DNA of 60,501 bases from Sphingobacteriaceae bacterium (GTDB taxonomy: Bacteria > Bacteroidota > Bacteroidia > B-17B0 > Aurantibacillaceae). This document shows, piece by piece, positions 18,752 through 26,778 of this stretch. The stretch covers positions 1 to 60,501 of the forward strand of contig CANKBS010000021.1 of the NCBI GenBank assembly GCA_947480015.1, read 5' to 3'. Both the position numbers and the translations under genes were made by a program. The notes below the pieces were generated by a model. That model was not told the DNA's origin. It searched no databases and saw only the letters and a program-made list of their open reading frames with translations. Within the stretch, counting starts at the first letter, position 1. Each line of letters opens with the position of its first letter.

Positions 18752-20134
18752 ATGCTGCTGGCTCAGAATGTGCAAATCAAAGGCAGAGCGCATACTTCCT
18801 ATGCGGGTAAAGTCATTTCCCTCTATACAGCCACCGATTTTATCACCAACATCAAACAAAAAGAAACAGAAGATACGATTGCAGCCGATGGTTATTTTGA
18901 ACTGGCTTTTCAAAGCGCGTATACCCAACCTGTTTTTTTAAAGATCGGAAATGTTTCTTCGCAATTTTATGTGGAGCCCGACTTTGTATATGGCATCACC
19001 ATTCCCGAACTCGATAAACAAAACGATTACCATAACGATGCCGAACTCAGCGTTAATGTTGGCATTCTCGGGACCGACAGCACCGAACTCAATGCCCTTA
19101 CTTTCGATTATCAAGAGCAATTTAATAAATTATTTCTGGTGGAAGATAATCGCTTTTTAGGCAGAGCGGCCATGTTTAAACGGGCCGACTCCTTGCAAAA
19201 AATTTGCGATAAACGTTATGCTAAAATAACGAATGCTTATTTTAAAGCCTATGTGCAGTATTCCATTGCGGCCATTAATGCCAGTGTGTCGCGTGGAGAA
19301 AATTACCTCATTAACGGCTACATTTTAAATAAGCCCATTTTATACACACATTACGCGTACATGCAGTTTTTTAACGCGGCTTTTAAAGGATATCTGAATG
19401 CATTGGCCAGTAAACACAAAGGCCAAACCCTTTACAACATTGTAAATGTGAAGGCCAATTATAAATTGCTGGATGATTTTTTTAAACAAGAAACTTTTTT
19501 GAAAAAAGATTCTCTGCGTGAACTGGTAATTTTGCGGAACCTCTGGGACTTTTATTTTGCTTCCGATTTTGTACCCGATGCCGTTAAAAATTTGGTTTCG
19601 CAACTTCATACCAAAACACATAATAAGGAACATAAAAAGATTAGCGCCACCATGTTGGCCTATTTCAATAAAATGCAGGTGGGTTCGGCCATGCCTTCCT
19701 TTAGCGCTGTGAATAAAGCCGGAGCCATGGCGTCTTCTTCTACCTTTAAAGGAAAGTGGATTTACCTGAATTTTTTCTCCACCCAAAATATTGAGAGCTT
19801 AAAAGAAATGCCAAAACTGGCAGCCCTTAAAAAGAAATTTGGAGATAAACTGTTTTTTGTGAGCATTTGTTTGGATGATAGTTTAAAAACCTATCAAAGT
19901 TACCTTAAAGCCAATCCAAAATACGATTGGTATATTTTATATAATAACGACATAAGCATCACAAAAACAGCTAAGGATCATTTTTGTGTTACGGGCACCG
20001 AAGCTTATTTCCTGATCTCCAATTTGGGTTATCTGTCGCAATCACCGGCTCTGGCGCCTTCCAAAGGCATAGAATATAAATTCAATACCATTTTTAAGAT
20101 CCGGCAACGGACAACTAAAACCGGCATCCGCTAA
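18752..20134 (+). CDS. Thioredoxin-fold (TlpA-like) protein lacking the CxxC active site
   Basis: A periplasm-directed protein with an N-terminal beta domain of the DUF4369 kind (IKGRAHTSYAGKVISLYTATD...), a helical middle region, and a C-terminal thioredoxin-like domain (VGSAMPSFSAVNKAGAM...FKGKWIYLNFFSTQNIESLKEMPKLAALKKKFGDKLFFVSICLDD). Where TlpA/ResA proteins have WCxxC after the first strand, this one has FFSTQNIES, so it cannot act as a dithiol reductase. The first ATG is at 18752, but the open frame extends back to 18689 and encodes a convincing signal peptide (RFLLTYSFIIFLASMLLAQ) with no ATG, GTG or TTG ahead of it. The true start may be a rare codon such as ATC at 18707. It lies 79 bases past the MbnP gene. 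Confidence 0.75.
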   Translation: MLLAQNVQIKGRAHTSYAGKVISLYTATDFITNIKQKETEDTIAADGYFELAFQSAYTQPVFLKIGNVSSQFYVEPDFVYGITIPELDKQNDYHNDAELSVNVGILGTDSTELNALTFDYQEQFNKLFLVEDNRFLGRAAMFKRADSLQKICDKRYAKITNAYFKAYVQYSIAAINASVSRGENYLINGYILNKPILYTHYAYMQFFNAAFKGYLNALASKHKGQTLYNIVNVKANYKLLDDFFKQETFLKKDSLRELVILRNLWDFYFASDFVPDAVKNLVSQLHTKTHNKEHKKISATMLAYFNKMQVGSAMPSFSAVNKAGAMASSSTFKGKWIYLNFFSTQNIESLKEMPKLAALKKKFGDKLFFVSICLDDSLKTYQSYLKANPKYDWYILYNNDISITKTAKDHFCVTGTEAYFLISNLGYLSQSPALAPSKGIEYKFNTIFKIRQRTTKTGIR

Positions 20135-20138
20135 TGTT

Positions 20139-20858
20139 ATGATCGATAAAATAAACAAAGCATCTATCTGGGACGAACAAATTGTTTACGAAGACAATCA
20201 CATCATGATCGTAAATAAAATGCCTTCTGAAATTGTGCAGGGCGATAAAACCGGCGACATGCCCCTGAGCGAAAAAATAAAAAATTACATCAAAGAACGT
20301 GATCACAAACCGGGTAATGTGTTTTGTGGCGTGATACACCGTTTAGACAGGCCGGTAAGCGGACTGGTGATTTTTGCAAAAACCAGCAAAGCCTTGTCGC
20401 GCTTTAATGAATTGTTTCGCGAAAAAACCATTCATAAAGCATATTTGGCGGTGGTAAAAAATCTTCCGGCTAAAGAGTCCGACCATTTAACGCATTACCT
20501 CATTAAGAACGAAAAAACCAACATGTCGAAAGCCTTTGATAAGCCTAATAATTCGGCTTTAAAAGCTGAGTTGGAATATCAGTTAGTCGCTTCTTCAGAC
20601 AATTACCATTTATTAAAAATTAAATTGTTAACCGGTCGTCACCATCAGATCCGTTGTCAGCTTGCTGCCATTGGCTGTCCTATTAAAGGTGATCTTAAAT
20701 ATGGTTTTGGTAGAAGTAACGAAGGTGGTTTTATTCATTTGCACAGTTATCATTTAAATTTTGTGCATCCCATTAAGTTGGAAGAGTTAACAGTTACAGC
20801 CCTGCCTATCAGCAACGATCCGGTTTGGAATTATTTTAAGAAGTTGAAGATCGATTAG
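20139..20858 (+). CDS. RluA-family RNA pseudouridine synthase
   Basis: Converts uridine to pseudouridine in rRNA or tRNA. The family core is intact: VIHRLDRPVSGLVIFAKTSKAL with catalytic Asp at residue 70, then KAYLAVV, then LLTGRHHQIRCQLAAIGCPIKGD and the closing HLHSYHLNFVHP. The 239-residue length and absence of an N-terminal S4 domain place it among the short RluA/RluC-like members; the target base is not predictable. It starts four bases after the preceding stop, so the two genes are probably co-transcribed. Confidence 0.93.
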   Translation: MIDKINKASIWDEQIVYEDNHIMIVNKMPSEIVQGDKTGDMPLSEKIKNYIKERDHKPGNVFCGVIHRLDRPVSGLVIFAKTSKALSRFNELFREKTIHKAYLAVVKNLPAKESDHLTHYLIKNEKTNMSKAFDKPNNSALKAELEYQLVASSDNYHLLKIKLLTGRHHQIRCQLAAIGCPIKGDLKYGFGRSNEGGFIHLHSYHLNFVHPIKLEELTVTALPISNDPVWNYFKKLKID

Positions 20859-20869
20859 TCATGGTTCGA

Positions 20870-20990
20870 TGGTTCGACAGGCTCACCATGACTGATTAGT
20901 GGTCATCCTGAGCAAGTTTATGCTGAGCCTGTCGAAGGATGAGCCTGTCGAAGGATGAGCCTGTCGAAGGATGAACTAGTTGAAGCATGG
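20870..20990. repeat. REP-like element with three tandem 16-bp units
   Basis: The unit GAGCCTGTCGAAGGAT occurs three times head to tail at 20925-20940, 20941-20956 and 20957-20972. It is preceded by an opposed copy fragment (TTCGACAGGCTCACCATGA near 20872) and a TCATCCTGAGC segment at about 20903, so the whole forms imperfect inverted repeats. The same triplet recurs at 59976-60023 and a single copy near 31885. This is a dispersed intergenic repeat, typical of many bacterial genomes, filling the gap between two plus-strand genes. Confidence 0.85.
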
Positions 20991-21067
20991 GAGGACAAAA
21001 CAATCAGCTAAGTTAACGACTATTGTGAAAACCCTCCCCGAAAAAATCCATAACTTTATAGCCTCCA

Positions 21068-22105
21068 ATGGATATTCTAAAACCTTACAAAAACCACGAC
21101 ATACAGCGCCTTACACGACAACGTGAAGGCGAAGAAAAAATAGGTGAAGTAGTTTTGTGTGTGACAGATAACTGGAGAACGGATCTGGAACAAACCAAAG
21201 CCAAGTATGTGATTGTTGGTATACCCGAAGATATTGGTGTGCGCGCCAATTATGGCAGAGCAGGGGCAGGCAGCGCTTTTAAACCGGCCTTAGACAGTTT
21301 TTTAAATCAGCAAAACAATTCGTATTTAAACGGCGCAGCTATTTTTGTTTTGGGAGAAGTGTATGTAAGCGATCTCATGACGGCTGCTACCGAAGTGAAC
21401 TTAAAAGAGAAAAAACATCTCGCCTTGCTGCGCGATATGGTTTGCGTCATAGATGATAGAGTCACCGAAGTGATCCAACGTATTGTGGCTTTAAATAAAA
21501 TTCCGATTGTAATTGGCGGCGGGCATAACAATGCTTACGGCTGTATTAAGGGCAGTTCACTGGCTCTAAATAAAAAAATTAATGTAATCAATTGTGATCC
21601 GCATCTCGACTTTCGTCCGCTTGAAGGCCGACACAGCGGTAATGGTTTTTCTTATGCATATCACCAGGGTTATCTACAAAAGTACGCGGTGCTCGCCATG
21701 CACGAACAATACAACAATCAAGCCTCCCTCGAACAATTTAAAAAACAAGCAAACCATCTTTATTTTTCGACCTACGAATCGGTTTTTGTTCGCGAAGAAA
21801 TGGATCAACATCTGGCACTGAAACAATGTCTGGGTTTTGTAAAACAACAAGCTTGTGGGGTTGAAATCGACCTGGATGCCATTACCAATGTGCCTTCCAG
21901 CGCCAAAACCAGCAGTGGTTTATCGCCGGTGCAAGCCAGGCAGTATTTATATCAATGCGCTTTAAATTTAAACGCTTTATACCTGCACATTGCCGAAGGC
22001 GCGCCGGTATTATCACACATCAAAGCCGATAATAAAACCGGTAAACTCATTGCCTATCTGATTTCAGATTTTATTAAAGGTTGTGAAAAAAGGTTGAATG
22101 ATTAG
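21068..22105 (+). CDS. Formimidoylglutamase-type arginase/agmatinase superfamily enzyme
   Basis: A binuclear manganese ureohydrolase of 345 residues. Metal ligands are in place: GGGHNNAYG (His153), NCDPHLDFRP (Asp177, His179, Asp181) and VEIDLDAI (Asp268, Asp270). The N-terminal region (VIVGIPEDIGVRANYGRAGAGSAFKP) and the DFRP and EGAPVL motifs resemble formimidoylglutamases of histidine degradation rather than arginases. No other hut genes are adjacent, so assignment to histidine catabolism is from family resemblance only. An arginase- or agmatinase-like activity is the alternative. Confidence 0.82.
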   Translation: MDILKPYKNHDIQRLTRQREGEEKIGEVVLCVTDNWRTDLEQTKAKYVIVGIPEDIGVRANYGRAGAGSAFKPALDSFLNQQNNSYLNGAAIFVLGEVYVSDLMTAATEVNLKEKKHLALLRDMVCVIDDRVTEVIQRIVALNKIPIVIGGGHNNAYGCIKGSSLALNKKINVINCDPHLDFRPLEGRHSGNGFSYAYHQGYLQKYAVLAMHEQYNNQASLEQFKKQANHLYFSTYESVFVREEMDQHLALKQCLGFVKQQACGVEIDLDAITNVPSSAKTSSGLSPVQARQYLYQCALNLNALYLHIAEGAPVLSHIKADNKTGKLIAYLISDFIKGCEKRLND

Positions 22106-22172
22106 GGTTTGAACCTTCATGAATTTGCAATCGTAATTTCCCGCTTTACTGGCTTCGTTTAGTATTCACCTC

Positions 22173-22273
22173 TTTTAACCACAAAGCATAAAGGTTAGCA
22201 CAGAGGGCACTGTGTAACCGGGTCTAACATTGTGCTCTTTGTGCCTTTTTCTTTGTGGCCTTTGTGGTTAAAG
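22173..22273. repeat. Long imperfect inverted repeat (TTTAACCACAAAG family)
   Basis: The left arm TTTTAACCACAAAGCATAAAGG (22173-22194) pairs with the right arm CCTTTGTGGTTAAA (22259-22272), and an inner pair GCACAGAGGGCAC / GTGCTCTTTGTGC extends the structure. It lies between convergent genes and is followed by a short hairpin GTTTCGC-TT-GCGAAAC (about 22284-22299). The TTAACCACAAAG motif is a familiar dispersed intergenic sequence in this phylum. It could also act as a transcription stop, but it lacks a U-run. Confidence 0.7.
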
Positions 22274-22302
22274 GGAGCCAGACGTTTCGCTTGCGAAACT
22301 TA

Positions 22303-24006
22303 TTACATGCTTGATTTTTTTGTTTTTGTATCCATCACGAATTGGATGATCAGAGCCATCAACATTACTAATAAACAACCAATGACATTTAACCATAAAA
22401 AGGCCATCAGATTAGTAGCCCAGGCGTAAATGATAAAAGCTTCTCCAATAAGCGCTGCGTAAAATACCGCCGTGCCGCCAATATGTTTCAGGTAAAAGGC
22501 CACCAAAAAAATACCGAGAATAGTGCCATAAAAAAGTGAACCTAAAATATTCACAGCCTCAATAAGGTTGCCTAATTTCATGGCATAAAAAGCAACAACG
22601 ATGCAAAACAATCCCCACAAAACCGTCGCCCAGCGTGATGCACTTAAATATCCGGCATCGCTTTCCGATTTCCTGAAGAGTCGTTTGTAAAAATCAACCA
22701 CTGTGGTGGAGGCCAAAGCATTGAGTCCGCTTGCCATTGAGCCCATTGAAGCCAGAAAGATAATGGCTATGAGTAAACCCACCACACCAATGGGTAATTG
22801 CTGGGTTACAAAACTCAGAAAAATATAATTGCTGTCATTGGTATCGGCCTTTGGATTATTTTTTGCGATCAAAGTATTCAGGTCTTTTCTGATTGCCGTA
22901 CTTTTTTGATCGGCCTGTTTTAACGCTTCCCCTATTTTTGATATCCCGGCTTTGTCTTCCTTATGCAGAGCTTCCACCAGGGCATTCACTTTTATTTTCT
23001 TTTCTTCAAACACCACAGCATACTGTTGTTTCAGATCTTTGTAAGCTTCTTTGTAAACCGAGTTTTCAAGTTTATTGATCTCAACTTTATTAAAAAATAA
23101 TGGCGATTGATGGAACTGATAAAAGGTAAAGACTAAAACACCAATTAATAAAATAGCGAACTGCATCGGGATTTTGATGAGTCCGTTCATGAGTAAACCC
23201 AAACGACTCTGGGCAATGGAACTGCCCGTTAAATAGCGTCCCACCTGCGATTGATCGGTACCGAAATAAGAAAGTTGTAAAAAAAATCCGCCAATAATCC
23301 CCGACCAAATGTTATAGCGACTGTTCACATCAAAATGCGTGTCAATGGCATTGGTCTTATTAAATTTTCCGGCAATGTGCAAGGCATCACTAAAACTCAC
23401 ATTCTCCGGTAACAAATGCATCACCATATATACTGCTAAAAACAAACCCGAAAAAATAATACCCATTTGTAAAAGTTGGGTATACGAAACCGCCTTGGTA
23501 CCGCCATACACCGTATATAAAATTACAATGAGTCCGTTAAATACAATGGTATAAGTAATGTCGATGTTTAAAATGGTGGATAAAATAATGGAAGGCGCGT
23601 AAATGGTGATGCCTGTGGACAGGCCACGTTGTAACAAAAATAAAAAAGCGGTGAGTGAACGGGTCTTGTTATCAAAACGTTTTTCAAGGTACTCGTAAGC
23701 CGTAAATACTTTTAATTTGTGGAAGATAGGAACAAAGCTGATGCAAAGTACCACCATAGCCAAAGGCAAACCGAAATAAAATTGCACAAAACGTAAACCA
23801 TCGCTGTACCCTTGTCCCGGTGCCGATAAAAAGGTAATGGCCGAAGCCTGAGTGGCCATCACCGATAAGCCCACATGGTACCAAGGCAATTTACGATCGG
23901 CCAATAAATAACTGCTAATGGTGCGGGTACCACGACTTTTCCAAATGCCATAAGATATGATGGACACCAAAGTGAGTGCTAAGACCAACCAATCGATTAA
24001 ACTCAT
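22303..24006 (-). CDS. Sodium:solute symporter (SSS family) with a cytosolic or periplasmic insert
   Basis: A 567-residue secondary transporter of the SSS/SGLT family, expected to import a solute with Na+. The N-terminal half shows SSYLLADRKLPWYHVGLSVMATQASAITFLSAPGQGY, and the sodium-site region (SMASGLNALASTTVVDFYKRLFR) is present late in the protein. A hydrophilic, charged insert of about 100 residues (KVEINKLENSVYKEAY through DLNTLIAKNNP) sits between membrane helices in the middle, as in some Bacteroidota SSS proteins beside PIG-L genes. Its ATG overlaps the TGA of a 38-residue membrane peptide (ATGA). The substrate may be a deacetylated amino sugar given the PIG-L neighbour, but this is inference. 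Confidence 0.9.
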   Translation of the reverse strand: MSLIDWLVLALTLVSIISYGIWKSRGTRTISSYLLADRKLPWYHVGLSVMATQASAITFLSAPGQGYSDGLRFVQFYFGLPLAMVVLCISFVPIFHKLKVFTAYEYLEKRFDNKTRSLTAFLFLLQRGLSTGITIYAPSIILSTILNIDITYTIVFNGLIVILYTVYGGTKAVSYTQLLQMGIIFSGLFLAVYMVMHLLPENVSFSDALHIAGKFNKTNAIDTHFDVNSRYNIWSGIIGGFFLQLSYFGTDQSQVGRYLTGSSIAQSRLGLLMNGLIKIPMQFAILLIGVLVFTFYQFHQSPLFFNKVEINKLENSVYKEAYKDLKQQYAVVFEEKKIKVNALVEALHKEDKAGISKIGEALKQADQKSTAIRKDLNTLIAKNNPKADTNDSNYIFLSFVTQQLPIGVVGLLIAIIFLASMGSMASGLNALASTTVVDFYKRLFRKSESDAGYLSASRWATVLWGLFCIVVAFYAMKLGNLIEAVNILGSLFYGTILGIFLVAFYLKHIGGTAVFYAALIGEAFIIYAWATNLMAFLWLNVIGCLLVMLMALIIQFVMDTKTKKSSM

Positions 24007-24119
24007 TTAAAATATTCAGTAAAATAATACAGACAAATAATTACGATTACGAGTGTTCCAATAACTAAAGCATATAAATTACGCCAGCGTTTTAGTAAAG
24101 GTGGATTTTCTTCGCTCAT
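24003..24119 (-). CDS. Small membrane peptide of 38 residues co-encoded with the SSS symporter
   Basis: A short frame starting ATG at 24119 and ending TGA at 24003. It encodes MSEENPPLLKRWRN followed by one hydrophobic helix (LYALVIGTLVIVIICLYYF) and the end TEYFK. The stop overlaps the symporter start by 4 bases, a strong sign of translational coupling. The start is 18 bases past the PIG-L stop. The Lys/Arg-rich N-terminal side and single helix suggest an inner-membrane accessory subunit, as small membrane proteins often accompany SSS transporters. It is not annotated by length-limited gene finding. Confidence 0.72.
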   Translation of the reverse strand: MSEENPPLLKRWRNLYALVIGTLVIVIICLYYFTEYFK

Positions 24120-24137
24120 GGCAATTACATTTTTAAA

Positions 24138-26630
24138 CTAGTCGTTTTTTGGTAAGCTCAGTAAATTGGCAAACAAACGATAAGCCCCTGGCACGCCTGC
24201 CGGCAGCTCCCTGAAGAACACCAATCCGGTATAAACAAAATTACCTTTACCGTATTTAGCCGTGATCAAACTGCCGCTACTTGCTTTTTCACCTGGGTCG
24301 TTCATACTTAAAACAGTTTCGTAATGCGCATCCACATCCGACGCAAAATAAATACCGCGTTCCTGAACCCAACCTTCAAAATCGGCACCGCTTATTTTAT
24401 TCGGGAAATTTAAAGCCGGATGTTTTTCATTAGACAAGGTAATCACTGCTTTTTCGTCGGTGACACGGTCGCGTGAAATGGTAAAAGGGTAGGGGCCAAT
24501 CTTAGCTTGTAGCGGCCCCACACGACTATTGGTATTATATTGCACCACCAAATTGCCACCGTTTTTTACATAATCCATCAGCTTGTTATAATACACTTGT
24601 AAACGTTCGTTGGTATTGTAGGCCCGCACACCGGTAACAATGGCGCTGTATGCCGAAAGATCATCACTTTTTATCATGGCATCGGTTAAAAAAGTTAGCT
24701 CGTAACCCATTTGTTCCAAACAGCCGGCCACTTCGTCGCCCGCGCCGTTTATGTATGCAATTTTAAGACCTGCTTTTTTTACATCCACCTTTACCAAAGC
24801 CGCCTCGGCATCGCTTAAAATAAACTGAAAAGGAATGTGATCGTATTCGATGCGTTTGATGCTTTTGTTGTAAGTGTTGCCATTGCTGCTAAACGAGACT
24901 TCCAGTTTTCCTTTAGCCGCATTTGCCGTGGCGCTTACTTTTACGTCCACAATCGCTTCATCTCCTTTGTTTACGAGTGTCAGGTTACTGTCTTTAAAAC
25001 TTAAATTCCAACCCGCAGTGCTTTTTAATTGAAGTTTGCCGCTAGTGTTGGCCTTATTGGCTTTTACAATAAGCTGGATACTTTTTTCTTTGTTATCGGC
25101 AAACACAAAACTTTTTTCCGAAATGTTGATACTCACCGGTGGAAGAATTTCAAAAGGTCGGTATACCTCGCCTTTAACCGGATCGGTGTTTTTATAAATC
25201 AGATCGCGCATGATTTTTAAATCAAGGTCCTGGATACTCAAATCAAAACGTACTTTTAAAAACGGGTCGTTCTCCGGTCTTCCTTTAAGGGCTGGGTTAT
25301 TCACGGTATAACGTCCGGCTTCATGTTTTTCGTTTAACCAATAAGGATTGGAGTAGGGGCTGTTCAGCGCAATTTTTTCTTTGTGCTTAATGGTGACCAT
25401 CTCATTTTGTTTCAAAACCAAATTACAAGAGCTATCACTTTGATTAAAATAATTCAGGGCTCTTAAGGTCACCTCGTTTTTATTCCGATTCACCACCTGC
25501 ACAGTAAAAGTCGTTTCATCACCCGGAATTCCTGTGAAATCAGCGGCATAGGCTTCCAGCCATAAACCCGAACAAGCCATCAATAAATTTTCGCATTCTT
25601 TTAATTTTTGTTGTTTCCAGTAAAGCAGCTCTTTGTTTTTTGTTTCCTGTGCTTGAAGTTCTTTGTAAACGGCTATCAGATCCGTCAGACTTTTTTCCGG
25701 ATGTTGGGCATCAAATCCCGCAATGCATCTATTAAGTGTTGTTTCAATTTTATCGCCTTCCTTAAATTTTTTCCAGTTGCAATTTACACCATCCATCACA
25801 TCGCTGGTGGCGGTTTCTCCTTTTAATAATTTAAAAAACTCAATGTTAGAGCCGCGTTGGTTGGCTGAGCCAAACCCCTGACTCTTATGCATGGAGCGAC
25901 TTTCAGAGGCAATCTCACCAAAACTTTTTCCTAAAAGCGGATTGTAAACACCCACATCCATTTTTAACTGATCGGGTGCAGTGGTATTGGTTCCACCAAA
26001 ATTAAAAGTGTTCCAAAAAATGCGTTTAGCCTGCCACACCTGGGTAAAACTGAGTTGTTCAGGAAAACGAGTGGGATCGGCAGCGGCATCAAAAGCTTCT
26101 AAAGCTAAGATGGCCGATGCGGTATGGTGACCGTGTCCACCCTCACCCGTGGTTGGGAAGCGACAAATGATTACATCAGGTTTAAATTTGCGAATACATA
26201 AAACCACATCCGATAAAATACTGTCTTTGTTCCAAAACGAAAAAGTCTCATCGGGATTTTTTGAATATCCAAAATCATTGGCTCTGCTAAAAAATTGTTC
26301 GGCCCCATCTTTACGACGCGCAGCCAGCAATTCCTGAGTGCGGATCAATCCTAAAGGCGCACCTTGTTCTTTCCCAATTAAGTTTTGTCCCCCATCACCA
26401 CGGGTTAAGGAGAGATAGGCCGTACGTAATTTTTTTTCGCTGGCCAAATAAGCCAGTAATCGGGTATTTTCATCATCGGGATGGGCCGCCACATATAACA
26501 CAGAACCTACGGTGTTTAGTTTTTGTAGTCCCAGAAGTATCTCGGCCGAATTTAAAGGTTTGCTTACCTGAGCAAGACTGTTAGCGGATGCCAACAGAGC
26601 AGAGGCAAGGATTAGTAAGGTTTTTTTCAT
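24138..26630 (-). CDS. Secreted PIG-L (LmbE) family deacetylase with C-terminal ThuA-like domain
   Basis: An 830-residue exported metal-dependent N-deacetylase. Signal peptide MKKTLLILASALLASANSLAQ. The PIG-L catalytic domain has VAAHPDDENTR (His50, Asp52, Asp53 region), TRGDGGQNLIG, and the distal HGHHTASA (residues 166-169), giving the Zn ligands and catalytic Asp. A long beta-rich middle region follows, and the last 200 residues (AYINGAGDEVAGCLEQMGYELTFL, AIVTGVRAYNTNERL, NGGNLVVQYNTN) look like a class I glutaminase/ThuA-like fold. I start at ATG 26630 before the signal peptide; the open frame extends 50 codons further but overlaps the divergent helicase start. It heads an operon with the 38-residue peptide and the SSS symporter. 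Confidence 0.88.
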   Translation of the reverse strand: MKKTLLILASALLASANSLAQVSKPLNSAEILLGLQKLNTVGSVLYVAAHPDDENTRLLAYLASEKKLRTAYLSLTRGDGGQNLIGKEQGAPLGLIRTQELLAARRKDGAEQFFSRANDFGYSKNPDETFSFWNKDSILSDVVLCIRKFKPDVIICRFPTTGEGGHGHHTASAILALEAFDAAADPTRFPEQLSFTQVWQAKRIFWNTFNFGGTNTTAPDQLKMDVGVYNPLLGKSFGEIASESRSMHKSQGFGSANQRGSNIEFFKLLKGETATSDVMDGVNCNWKKFKEGDKIETTLNRCIAGFDAQHPEKSLTDLIAVYKELQAQETKNKELLYWKQQKLKECENLLMACSGLWLEAYAADFTGIPGDETTFTVQVVNRNKNEVTLRALNYFNQSDSSCNLVLKQNEMVTIKHKEKIALNSPYSNPYWLNEKHEAGRYTVNNPALKGRPENDPFLKVRFDLSIQDLDLKIMRDLIYKNTDPVKGEVYRPFEILPPVSINISEKSFVFADNKEKSIQLIVKANKANTSGKLQLKSTAGWNLSFKDSNLTLVNKGDEAIVDVKVSATANAAKGKLEVSFSSNGNTYNKSIKRIEYDHIPFQFILSDAEAALVKVDVKKAGLKIAYINGAGDEVAGCLEQMGYELTFLTDAMIKSDDLSAYSAIVTGVRAYNTNERLQVYYNKLMDYVKNGGNLVVQYNTNSRVGPLQAKIGPYPFTISRDRVTDEKAVITLSNEKHPALNFPNKISGADFEGWVQERGIYFASDVDAHYETVLSMNDPGEKASSGSLITAKYGKGNFVYTGLVFFRELPAGVPGAYRLFANLLSLPKND

Positions 26631-26778
26631 ACCTGAATTAAAATTAATTTTTGAAGTTACTGATTTATGAAGAATACGAAGTCTAATTTTGGTTAAAATC
26701 GCCTCCTTCCTTCCTATGGCATCCTCAGGAAGTCGGCTCCCTAGCAAAGATTTGTTATCTTCGCGTAAAATTAAATAC

